From: CAYLSO01 sp964386525
GTDB taxonomy: Bacteria; Eisenbacteria; RBG-16-71-46; DASYSL01
NCBI GenBank assembly: GCA_964386525.1
Contig: CAYLSO010000216.1
Coordinates: forward strand, 1-6,119
DNA length: 6,119 nt
Direction of reading: 5' to 3'
Under the pieces are notes generated by a model. The model saw nothing but the letters and a program-made list of their open reading frames with translations. It was not told where the DNA came from and did not search any database. Below, piece after piece: positions 1 to 5,380 of this stretch. A program made the translations under genes and the position numbers. How positions within the stretch are numbered: position 1 is the stretch's first letter; each line of letters opens with the position of its first letter.

Positions 1-1230
1 GTTGCCGGCCGCATCGCGGGCCACGGCGCGCACGCGCGCCCCGCCGGTCGGCGTGCTGGGCACGCTCCAGGCGTACGAGCCGCTGTTGCCCAGTCCCGAG
101 GCGATCACATTGGGGAACGTCGCGCCGCCATCGGTCGAGTAGGCCAGATCCACAGTGGCGACGCCGAGATTGTCCGAGGCGGTCCAGGTGATGACCCCCG
201 TCGTTCCCGCCGTCCAGGCCTCGCCGCCGTTGGGTGCGGTCACCGCCACGAGCGGCGGCACGACGTCGGCGGAGCCGGAGTTGGTGAAGGTGTCGGCGAA
301 GCCCGGCCCGCGCACCGTATCCACGCCGGCGGGCTCCCAGGTGGCGGAGACGACGACCTGACCATTCGCCACGCGGTCCCAGGCGGCGTTAGGCGCCACG
401 CCGGCGCCGGTCTCGGTCCAGTAGGTCCGCACATTCTTGTTGTGCAGGCGGGTGAGCGCGTCGGCCGTCGGGTGACCGTAGGAGTTGCCGGTGCCGACGG
501 AGATGACACCGATCTTCGGAGCGACGGCGTTCAGCCAGTTGGCGAGGCTCGAGTAGCGCGAGCCGTGGTGGTGGACCTTGTAGGCCTCGACCGGCCCCGC
601 TTCCGGCCCGACGACGCTCTCCACGTCCGGACCGCTGCCCGGCAGGTCGCCTCCGAAGACCTCGTCGAACTCGCCGTAGCTCAGCTTGAGGACCAGGCTC
701 TTGGCGTTCTCGTCGGTGGTGCCGGTGCCCGCACCCGCGAGGTCCACGCAGCGGATGGTGACCGGGTGCGCCGCCAGCGAGTCGAGGGTGATGACCTGGT
801 TCTTGACCAGGGTCCGGCGCGTGGCCCCCAGCGCGTTGACGTAGTTCGTGTAGGTCTGCGTGGTGTACGACTGCCCGCGGTCCCAGCCGTAGCCGATGGT
901 GATGCCGGCGCTCTTGATCGCCTGGATGTTCCCGATGTGGTCGGCGTGGTAGTGGCTCGCGAAGTGGTAGTCCACGTGCGTCACGCCCAGGGCCTTGAGC
1001 TGGTTCACCACGGTGACCCCCATGGCCGGGGTCACGCCCGAGGGACCCTCGTCGATGAGCACGACCTGCCCCAGCGGCGTGATGATCACGGCCCCGTCCC
1101 CCTGCCCCACATCGAGATGGATGACCTGGAGCCGGCCCGTGGGGGTCACGGCGCCGGCGGGAAGGACGAGCGTCAGGGCAAGAAGGAAGACCAGCGACGA
1201 TGCGGCGCCGAGGGTGCGGAACGGGGGCAT
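1..1230 (-). CDS. Secreted ComEC/Rec2-type MBL-fold hydrolase with C-terminal Ig-like domain (3' end outside window)
   Basis: The reading frame is open from the ATG at 1230 to base 1, giving 410 codons with no stop, so the C-terminus is missing. Residues 1-27 form a signal peptide (hydrophobic run from L13, ending in AGA), so the protein is exported. Residues about 33-300 are a metallo-beta-lactamase fold of the ComEC/Rec2 class: DVGQGD at 40-45, the metal motif HYHADH at 93-98, GGDL at 193-196, HHHGS at 220-224 and GNSYGHP at 248-254. These are the expected ligands and conserved loops of a phosphodiesterase or nuclease-like hydrolase. The membrane channel part of true ComEC is absent, so a role in DNA uptake is not implied. 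Residues about 325-410 look like a Kre9/KNH-type Ig-like domain (PNGGEAW at 333-339, ITW at 347-349), usual in surface proteins. A GGGAG precedes the start by a short spacer. The substrate is unknown; extracellular nucleic acid or phosphodiester is a guess from the family. Confidence 0.88.
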   Translation of the reverse strand, partial: MPPFRTLGAASSLVFLLALTLVLPAGAVTPTGRLQVIHLDVGQGDGAVIITPLGQVVLIDEGPSGVTPAMGVTVVNQLKALGVTHVDYHFASHYHADHIGNIQAIKSAGITIGYGWDRGQSYTTQTYTNYVNALGATRRTLVKNQVITLDSLAAHPVTIRCVDLAGAGTGTTDENAKSLVLKLSYGEFDEVFGGDLPGSGPDVESVVGPEAGPVEAYKVHHHGSRYSSLANWLNAVAPKIGVISVGTGNSYGHPTADALTRLHNKNVRTYWTETGAGVAPNAAWDRVANGQVVVSATWEPAGVDTVRGPGFADTFTNSGSADVVPPLVAVTAPNGGEAWTAGTTGVITWTASDNLGVATVDLAYSTDGGATFPNVIASGLGNSGSYAWSVPSTPTGGARVRAVARDAAGN

Positions 1231-1343
1231 GTCTCTCCCGGGGCCCCGAGAACGCCGAGAGGATTCCGTCGGGGCCGGAGGATGCTGGGGGCCCCCACGC
1301 GCCGTCCCCTGACGGTGCGGTGGCGGCCCCTCTGGTTGACATC

Positions 1344-1373
1344 ATTCTAGCAGCCGCTCGCGCTGCCGGTCCA
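1344..1373 (-). promoter_or_regulatory. Candidate sigma70-like promoter for the MBL-fold hydrolase gene
   Basis: Read on the minus strand, TGGACC (1368-1373) and TAGAAT (1344-1349) are separated by 18 bases. They match the -35 and -10 consensus at 4/6 and 5/6 positions. Transcription would start near 1337, giving a leader of about 107 bases. This AT-rich patch stands out in a very GC-rich stretch and lies in the gap after the upstream gene pair. No data confirm it. Confidence 0.35.
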
Positions 1374-1390
1374 CACCGCGGCTGGGGTCG

Positions 1391-1420
1391 TACGAGAAGA
1401 GCCGACGGGGGCGCCGGCTC
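1391..1420 (-). terminator. Candidate intrinsic-type terminator after the lipoprotein/Cys-rich gene pair
   Basis: On the minus strand, GAGCCG (1415-1420) and CGGCTC (1399-1404) can form a 6-bp stem with a 10-base loop. The following bases are TTCTCGT, a weak T-rich tail. It starts about 20 bases after the stop codon of the 1440-1976 gene and ahead of the candidate hydrolase promoter, which is where a terminator would be expected. The stem is short and the T tract poor, so this is only a candidate. Confidence 0.35.
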
Positions 1421-1439
1421 CCTCCCGCCGACGGCGCGA

Positions 1440-1976
1440 TCAGCGGTAAACCGCCTTGACGCTGCCCCACGTGGACGGCGTGACCGGCGTCGGGGTCAGC
1501 GGCTCCGCACCCATCGCCACGAGCAGGCCGTTCAGGAACTCCGTGCCCGAAAGCGCCGGGCCGGGGTAATCGCATTCCGCATGCGGGGCCGGGGTCACCG
1601 TGAGGGTCGTGGTCGAGCGATCGCTCGAGCCGTCGGAGCCGGTCACCTCGACGCCGAGCTCGTAGACGCCCGGGGGCACGATCGGCGGGAGCCAGAAGTC
1701 GGACTCCTCGCTCCGGCTCTCCCCCGCGGCGAGCGGCAACCGCCCGCACGCGGGCTGGCAAAGCGCCGCGTCGCCGACGCGCAGCGAGAAGCAGAGCCGC
1801 GCGACGACCGGCTCGGCGCCGTCGTTGGAGATGGCGCAGAGGAAGTGTCCGGTCCCGCACTGCGGAATCGCCTCGGGCGTTATCGCGATCTGGACGCGCA
1901 CGGCCGCCGCGGCGGCCGCCGCGAGCCCCAGCACGAGCGGAGCCGCGACAGCCAAACCAAGGACGAATCGGCGCAT
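1440..1976 (-). CDS. Small exported Cys-rich beta-sandwich protein, function unknown
   Basis: The gene encodes 178 residues ending at a TGA at 1440-1442. The start is supported by an excellent AAGGAGG five bases before the ATG. Residues 1-25 are a classic signal peptide (MRR, hydrophobic core, poly-Ala end with likely cleavage near A24/A25), so the mature protein of about 153 residues is outside the cytoplasm. The mature part carries six cysteines (40, 47, 62, 73, 77, 135), an even number that would suit disulfide bonds. The pattern of alternating beta strands, with an AGES turn and PPGVYELGVEVTG at 101-113, looks like an Ig/CARDB-type sandwich. I do not recognise a named family. It follows the DUF4382 lipoprotein gene by 12 bases and is probably cotranscribed with it, so the two may act together at the cell surface. 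An enzymatic role is unlikely from what can be seen. Confidence 0.8.
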   Translation of the reverse strand: MRRFVLGLAVAAPLVLGLAAAAAAAVRVQIAITPEAIPQCGTGHFLCAISNDGAEPVVARLCFSLRVGDAALCQPACGRLPLAAGESRSEESDFWLPPIVPPGVYELGVEVTGSDGSSDRSTTTLTVTPAPHAECDYPGPALSGTEFLNGLLVAMGAEPLTPTPVTPSTWGSVKAVYR

Positions 1977-1989
1977 GGCGGGCCTCCTT

Positions 1990-2787
1990 CTAGTTCGCGG
2001 TGAGCTGGACCTCGCCCACGTTCGTCGTCTGGCCCGCAGTCACCGCGACGCCCGCCAAGGTCGTGTCGCGGTAACCCGCGGCGGGATGCAACGCCAGCGA
2101 GTAGATGCCGGCGGGCAGCCGACCCACCGTGAAGCCGCCGTCGGCGGCCGCGACCGCGGTCCCCAGCGTGTCGGGCGCCACGATGGCGTAGATCGCCGTC
2201 TCCGTGCCGGCCGGCAGGACGATGCCGCTGATCGCTCCCGCGCTGCTGAACGGCAGCACCTTGACCGTCGGCTTGAGCATGTACTTACCCGAGCCGGTCT
2301 GGTGGATGGATCGAGCCGCGTCGAAATCGAGCGCCACGTCCACCAGCCCATCGGCCGGAACGTCGAACGAGCCGATCAGCTTGAGCCCGGTCTGCATCCC
2401 GCTCGGGACGGTAAGCGGATAGGTCACGCCCCCGATCACGAGATTCGAGCCTTCCCCCAGCATGAGGCGGATCTGCGTGTAATGCCCGGCCGGGATCTGC
2501 GCCATGCCGATCGTGGTGAACACGCCGTCGCGCAGCGTCAGCAAGTCATAGGTCCGAGGGTCGGCGTTGAGGATCTCCCACCCGCTCGTCGCATCCGCGT
2601 CGGAGCCCTCGATATGCGCGTCCACCTCCGTAATGACGAGGTTCACGGCGTCGTAGTCCGCGGGCGCGTCGGTCATCTGGATGCGCATCGTTCCCAGCGC
2701 GGGGCTGGAGGGGCTCTTCGCGCAACCCGCGAGCGCGGTCAGCGGAAGCAGGGCGAGGAGGAGGATTCGGATCCTGAGGGAGTTCAT
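1990..2787 (-). CDS. DUF4382 lipoprotein with C-terminal carboxypeptidase-regulatory-like domain
   Basis: This is a 265-residue exported lipoprotein. Residues 1-22 are a lipoprotein signal with lipobox LAGC (C22), so the mature protein is probably membrane-anchored. Residues about 32-180 match the DUF4382 family by pattern: GTMRIQMTDAPADYDAV near 32-48, then a dLLtLrdG stretch, IPAGHYTQIRLML, a PSG motif, LDFDAARSI and a KYMLKPTVKV end. Residues about 183-265 resemble a carboxypeptidase regulatory-like/transthyretin-type beta domain (GAISGIVLP, ADGGFTVGRLPAGIYSLAL), often found on surface proteins. DUF4382 has no established activity; sugar or surface binding would be inference. Another in-frame ATG lies at 2794-2796 (268 residues), but GGAG abuts it directly, while it is nine bases from the ATG at 2785-2787, so the inner start is preferred. 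The stop TAG overlaps the ribosome binding region of the next gene, which points to an operon. Confidence 0.86.
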   Translation of the reverse strand: MNSLRIRILLLALLPLTALAGCAKSPSSPALGTMRIQMTDAPADYDAVNLVITEVDAHIEGSDADATSGWEILNADPRTYDLLTLRDGVFTTIGMAQIPAGHYTQIRLMLGEGSNLVIGGVTYPLTVPSGMQTGLKLIGSFDVPADGLVDVALDFDAARSIHQTGSGKYMLKPTVKVLPFSSAGAISGIVLPAGTETAIYAIVAPDTLGTAVAAADGGFTVGRLPAGIYSLALHPAAGYRDTTLAGVAVTAGQTTNVGEVQLTAN

Positions 2788-2796
2788 GGGATGCAT

Positions 2797-2800
2797 CTCC
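2797..2800 (-). promoter_or_regulatory. Ribosome binding site that decides the lipoprotein start
   Basis: GGAG on the minus strand touches the outer ATG (2796) with no spacer but lies nine bases before the inner ATG (2787). Only the inner spacing is workable, which argues for the shorter lipoprotein. Confidence 0.55.
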
Positions 2801-2986
2801 TAGGGGTGAGGGTGCGCTGGCCGGAGGTGCGGGTGCATCGGCCCATCCCTAGGCCTGCCTCGCCGAGCGAGCGTTGGGTCGGTCGGTTAGAGGACGCTAA
2901 ACCCACCGGTTCGAGTCGGCGATGGAGTATACACCAGGAGACCCGCGCCGATTCGCAGGCTCGGGCCAGGGTCCGGCCCGGGCCCG

Positions 2987-3015
2987 TTGTTGGCGAACGG
3001 ACGCTCGGCTAGATT
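2987..3015 (+). promoter_or_regulatory. Candidate promoter for glpX
   Basis: TTGTTG (2987-2992) and TAGATT (3010-3015) are separated by exactly 17 bases and match consensus at 3/6 and 4/6. Transcription would begin near 3022, giving a leader of about 58 bases before the glpX ATG. The -10 shares the TAGANT pattern with the candidate promoters of two other genes in this window. Confidence 0.35.
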
Positions 3016-3079
3016 CAGCCCCAGCGTCGGATTCCGGCGGACTTGCCAGGCCCGGCCCGCCCACCAGACGGGAGATGCC

Positions 3080-4066
3080 ATGGCCACACCGATCAGCCGC
3101 AACCTGGGATTCGAGTTGGTCCGCGCCACCGAGGCCGCCGCGCTGGCGGCCGGCCGCTGGATGGGCCGCGGCGACAAGAACGCCGTGGACGGCGCCGCGG
3201 TCCACGCCATGCGCTACGCGCTGAGTTCCGTGGACATGGACGGCGTCGTGGTCATCGGCGAGGGCGAGAAGGACAAGGCCCCCATGCTCTTCCTCGGCGA
3301 GCAGATCGGCAACGGCCTGCCGCCCAAGGTGGACGTCGCCGTGGACCCGGTGGACGGGACCCGCGCCCTGGCCAAGGGCCTGCCCAACGCGATCTCGGTG
3401 GTCGCCCTCGTCGAGCGGGGCAAGATGTACTACCCCGGCCACGTCGCCTACATGGAGAAGATCGCCACCGGCCCGCGGGCCAAGGGGGCCATCGACCTGA
3501 CGGCGTCCGTCGCCGACAACCTGCGCAACGTCGCCAGGGCCAAGGACAGCCACGTGGACGACCTCACGGTGGTGGTCCTCGACCGGCCTCGTCACGAGCC
3601 GCTCATCGCCGAGATCCGCGAGGCGGGCGCGCGCGTGATCCTGATCCAGGACGGCGACGTGGCCGGCGCCATCATGACGGCGATGCCCGACACCGGCGTG
3701 GACCTGCTCATGGGCATCGGCGGCTCGCCGGAGGCCGTGGTCGCCGCCTGCGCCCTGCGCTGCCTGGGCGGGGAGATGCAGTGCCGGCTGTGGCCGCGCG
3801 ACGCGGCCGAGCGCCGGCAGGCCGAGGCCGACGGCCTGGACGTGGACCGCATCCTGACCCTCGACGACCTCGTCTCCGGCGACGACATCTTCTTCGCCGC
3901 CACCGGGGTCTCCGACGGCGAGCTGCTCAAGGGCGTGCGCTACTACAGCCACGGCGCGCACACGCAGTCGATCGTCATGCGCGCCTATTCCGGCACGGTG
4001 CGCATCGTCGAGGCCAACCACGATTTCGACAAGCTGAACCACATCGAGGAGCGCGCCCGGCTCTAG
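3080..4066 (+). CDS. glpX: Class II fructose-1,6-bisphosphatase GlpX
   Basis: GlpX removes the 1-phosphate from fructose 1,6-bisphosphate in the cytoplasm, a key step of gluconeogenesis; some relatives also act on sedoheptulose 1,7-bisphosphate. The 328 residues match the usual family length and are intact. Visible landmarks are GRGDKNAVDGAAV (29-41, metal ligand D37), GEGEKD (60-65, E61), the phosphatase motif DPVDGT (89-94, D89), YMEK (124-127), GPRAKG (131-136), ADNLRN (145-150), the PRH segment (170-172), DGDVAG (191-196) and GIGGSPE (212-218, E218). From memory, E. coli GlpX has Glu at the position of D92, so this is a conservative substitution. The frame stays open upstream to 2987, but GGAG lies five bases before the ATG at 3080 and homology begins there, so that start is chosen. 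It stands alone, facing the hemerythrin-PAS gene, so it appears to be a single-gene unit. Confidence 0.96.
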   Translation: MATPISRNLGFELVRATEAAALAAGRWMGRGDKNAVDGAAVHAMRYALSSVDMDGVVVIGEGEKDKAPMLFLGEQIGNGLPPKVDVAVDPVDGTRALAKGLPNAISVVALVERGKMYYPGHVAYMEKIATGPRAKGAIDLTASVADNLRNVARAKDSHVDDLTVVVLDRPRHEPLIAEIREAGARVILIQDGDVAGAIMTAMPDTGVDLLMGIGGSPEAVVAACALRCLGGEMQCRLWPRDAAERRQAEADGLDVDRILTLDDLVSGDDIFFAATGVSDGELLKGVRYYSHGAHTQSIVMRAYSGTVRIVEANHDFDKLNHIEERARL

Positions 4067-4087
4067 GCGCCGCGACGCACGCGGCGT
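4067..4087. terminator. GC-rich hairpin between convergent stop codons, possible bidirectional terminator
   Basis: CGCCGCG (4068-4074) and CGCGGCG (4080-4086) pair perfectly around a 5-base ACGCA loop, with a further G-U pair at 4067/4087 on the plus strand. It begins at the base after the glpX stop and lies 15 bases past the stop of the hemerythrin-PAS gene, so it could serve both. No T tract follows on either side, so it is not a textbook intrinsic terminator. Confidence 0.45.
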
Positions 4088-4101
4088 CATCGGACGGCCG
4101 C

Positions 4102-5049
4102 CTACGCCCCATCGAGCAGCCGGTGCTGGCCGGCCAGCTTCTGGATGCCGGTGACGTCCTGCACGGTCTCCAGCGTGCCGAGATAGCGGCCCTCGGAGCT
4201 GCGCACCGGCCAGTAGCGGATGTGCACCTTGCGGCCACCCAGGTCGATCCAAAACTCGGCCACTTCGCGCGTGCCGGCTTTGAAGTCGGCCAGGATCTGG
4301 TTGACCATGTGCACGCTCTTCTGCGGATGGCAGTCTTGCACCGCGGTGCCGATCGCCCCGCGGCTGCGGCCGAAGATCTTCTCGCCGTGCTCGTGGCTGA
4401 AGTACCGCACCCGGTCCTCGTGGTCGATGAATGAGAGCTCCACGGGCAGCGCGTTGAGCATGGCGGCCAGCACCTCCCGATCGAGGCCGTAGGAGAGGTC
4501 CTGCAGCTCCCCCGCCTTGATGATCTCGTCGGCGATGGCGTAGTAGCGCGCGCGCGTCTGCGGCCCGAGGCCGGCCTCGACCTCGAGGATGCCCGCCACC
4601 ACCGCCGCCCCGTCGGCCTCGGCCATCACCCGCTGGGCCAGCGGATAGAGGATGTCGTTCTCTTTCCAGAAGTGGTCCTTGCACAGGCCCGCGTATTCCT
4701 CGAAGGCCGCGCGCAGGCCGGGCAGCGCCGAACGGTCCCCGGCGACGAACGCTTCGGCGAGTGGCGCCAGACGCGCCAGGATGGCCCGCCCCAGCTCGTG
4801 CTCGCCGAGCATGACCGCCAGCGGGCCGCCGTCGCGCGGGATGCCGCGCTGCTCGATGAGCGGGAAGAGGTGCCGCTCCTCCTTCATGTTGTGGCACTGG
4901 TCCACGTAGTTGCGCACGTAATCGAGCAGGCTGGCGACCTGGGCGGGCGTGGGCCCGGACTGGGAGGCGAAGATCTCCTCCATGGCCGCGAAGACCCTCT
5001 CGGTGATCTCGTGGTCCTGCTTCAGGAGCTCGTCCCAGCGCTGGCTCAT
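4102..5049 (-). CDS. Hemerythrin HHE-domain protein with C-terminal PAS domain (DUF438-type)
   Basis: This is a 315-residue cytoplasmic protein with no signal peptide or membrane segment. Residues about 5-142 are a four-helix hemerythrin-like domain with a complete di-iron ligand set in the expected order: H13, H53, E57 (HxxxE), H84, H126 and E130 (HxxxE). Such domains bind O2 or NO, or handle iron and redox stress. After a helical linker, residues about 190-312 form a PAS domain of the kind at the end of DUF438 proteins: ALPVELSFIDHEDRVRYFS (200-218), QDCHPQKSVHMVNQIL (238-253), AEFWIDLGGRKVHIRYWPV (264-282), and YLGTLETVQDVTGIQKLAGQHRLL to the end. The N-terminal DUF438 module of many relatives is absent, and there is no kinase, cyclase or DNA-binding output, so it is probably a sensor that acts through a partner, or an NO/O2-responsive iron protein. 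GGAGG lies nine bases before the ATG. Confidence 0.92.
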   Translation of the reverse strand: MSQRWDELLKQDHEITERVFAAMEEIFASQSGPTPAQVASLLDYVRNYVDQCHNMKEERHLFPLIEQRGIPRDGGPLAVMLGEHELGRAILARLAPLAEAFVAGDRSALPGLRAAFEEYAGLCKDHFWKENDILYPLAQRVMAEADGAAVVAGILEVEAGLGPQTRARYYAIADEIIKAGELQDLSYGLDREVLAAMLNALPVELSFIDHEDRVRYFSHEHGEKIFGRSRGAIGTAVQDCHPQKSVHMVNQILADFKAGTREVAEFWIDLGGRKVHIRYWPVRSSEGRYLGTLETVQDVTGIQKLAGQHRLLDGA

Positions 5050-5083
5050 CCTCGGTGTCCTCCGTCGTCGTGGTCGGCTGCGG

Positions 5084-5150
5084 GGGCGTATCGCCCGTTC
5101 GGCGGCAGTCTAGAGGAACCCGTGCCGCCGCCCAAGTCCCGGGCCGGGAC
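5084..5150. repeat. Cluster of three inverted repeats over the hemerythrin-PAS promoter
   Basis: Three perfect dyads follow each other. GGGCG-TAT-CGCCC is at 5084-5096. CGGCGGCA at 5100-5107 pairs with TGCCGCCG at 5123-5130 (8 bp, 15-base spacer). GTCCCG-GGC-CGGGAC is at 5136-5150. Relative to the candidate promoter they lie just downstream of the start site, across the core promoter, and just upstream of -35. They could be operators or, for the first, a leader hairpin. Chance palindromes are common at this GC content, so function is inferred from placement only. Confidence 0.45.
5107..5135 (-). promoter_or_regulatory. Candidate promoter for the hemerythrin-PAS gene
   Basis: On the minus strand, TTGGGC (5130-5135) and TAGACT (5107-5112) are 17 bases apart and match consensus at 3/6 and 4/6. 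Transcription would start near 5100, about 50 bases before the ATG. The two arms of an 8-bp inverted repeat cover the -10 edge and the spacer next to -35, so a repressor bound there would block this promoter. Confidence 0.4.
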
Positions 5151-5345
5151 GGAGCCCGGTCGCGGCGTCCGCGTCCGTGTATCCGACCGGATGCGCATGC
5201 GTCTGCTTCCGGGCACAGCCGGGTGCACTCCGGATCGGCGACGGCGGCTTCGACCACCATCCGGCCCGCGGCTCAACCGGGCCTGCCGGCGCGGATTGCG
5301 CCGCTTCACCCCGGGCGCGCAGGGGGTGGCACGTCATCTGCATCG

Positions 5346-5373
5346 ACCTCCGGCAGACCTCGAACCCGGAGGT
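5346..5373 (+). promoter_or_regulatory. Ribosome-binding-site-sequestering hairpin in the leader of the 5381 gene
   Basis: ACCTCCGG (5346-5353) is the exact reverse complement of CCGGAGGT (5366-5373), giving an 8-bp perfect stem with a 12-base loop. The 3' arm contains the Shine-Dalgarno core GGAGGT. A second copy of ACCTC in the loop (5357-5361) can pair with GAGGT (5369-5373) as an alternative. The placement suggests translational control by hiding and releasing the ribosome binding site. Confidence 0.55.
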
Positions 5374-5375
5374 GA
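5368..5375 (+). promoter_or_regulatory. Near-perfect Shine-Dalgarno site for the 5381 gene
   Basis: GGAGGTGA is an 8-base match to the 16S rRNA anti-Shine-Dalgarno, placed five bases before the ATG. It fixes the start codon at 5381. Its first six bases lie in the 3' arm of the leader hairpin. Confidence 0.75.
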
Positions 5376-5380
5376 CAATC

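Larger units (their letters stand above)
2788..3079. other. Divergent intergenic region between the lipoprotein gene and glpX
   Basis: No protein gene is supported in these 292 bases. On the minus strand a TATACT hexamer at 2926-2931 is a good -10 match for the lipoprotein operon, but I see no -35 partner. On the plus strand a candidate glpX promoter lies at 2987-3015. Bases about 2881-2917 look like scraps of a tRNA (GGTCGGTTAGAG and GGTTCGAGTC) but do not fold as one. A GC-rich palindromic patch lies around 2963-2985. Confidence 0.6.
5050..5380. other. 331-base divergent intergenic region
   Basis: I see no protein or RNA gene here. The half next to the hemerythrin-PAS gene holds its candidate promoter and three dyads. 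The middle holds overlapping palindromes around TGCGCATGCG (about 5191-5200) and a CGGCGC/GCGCCG hairpin (5287-5292 with 5298-5303, 5-base loop). The end holds a hairpin that covers the ribosome binding site of the next gene. No convincing -10/-35 pair is visible for the plus-strand gene. Confidence 0.6.

Noticed and set aside
1336..1341. Perfect TTGACA -35 hexamer on the plus strand
   Set aside because: No -10 element lies 16-18 bases downstream, and the DNA ahead is antisense to the 1440-1976 gene, so it is probably chance.
389..1350. Long open frames on both strands overlapping the hydrolase gene
   Set aside because: Their translations are rich in Arg, Gly, Pro and His with no domain pattern, while the frame from 1230 gives a signal peptide and full MBL motifs. 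They are GC-driven shadow frames.
2805..2835. Imperfect direct repeat GAGGGTGCG / GAGGTGCGG
   Set aside because: Too short and imperfect in GC-rich sequence to claim function.
2987..3079. Upstream extension of glpX by 31 codons
   Set aside because: The extension shows no GlpX similarity and lacks a good ribosome binding site, whereas GGAG is correctly placed before the ATG at 3080.
3043..4434. A 463-codon plus-strand frame overlapping glpX
   Set aside because: It is the +1-shifted shadow of glpX, with Arg/Gly-rich composition and no motif.
2897..5260. A 787-codon minus-strand open frame across glpX and the hemerythrin-PAS gene
   Set aside because: It is antisense to glpX and out of frame with the hemerythrin gene, and its product is low-complexity Arg/Gly/Ala/Pro-rich. 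The overlapping genes have clear family motifs.
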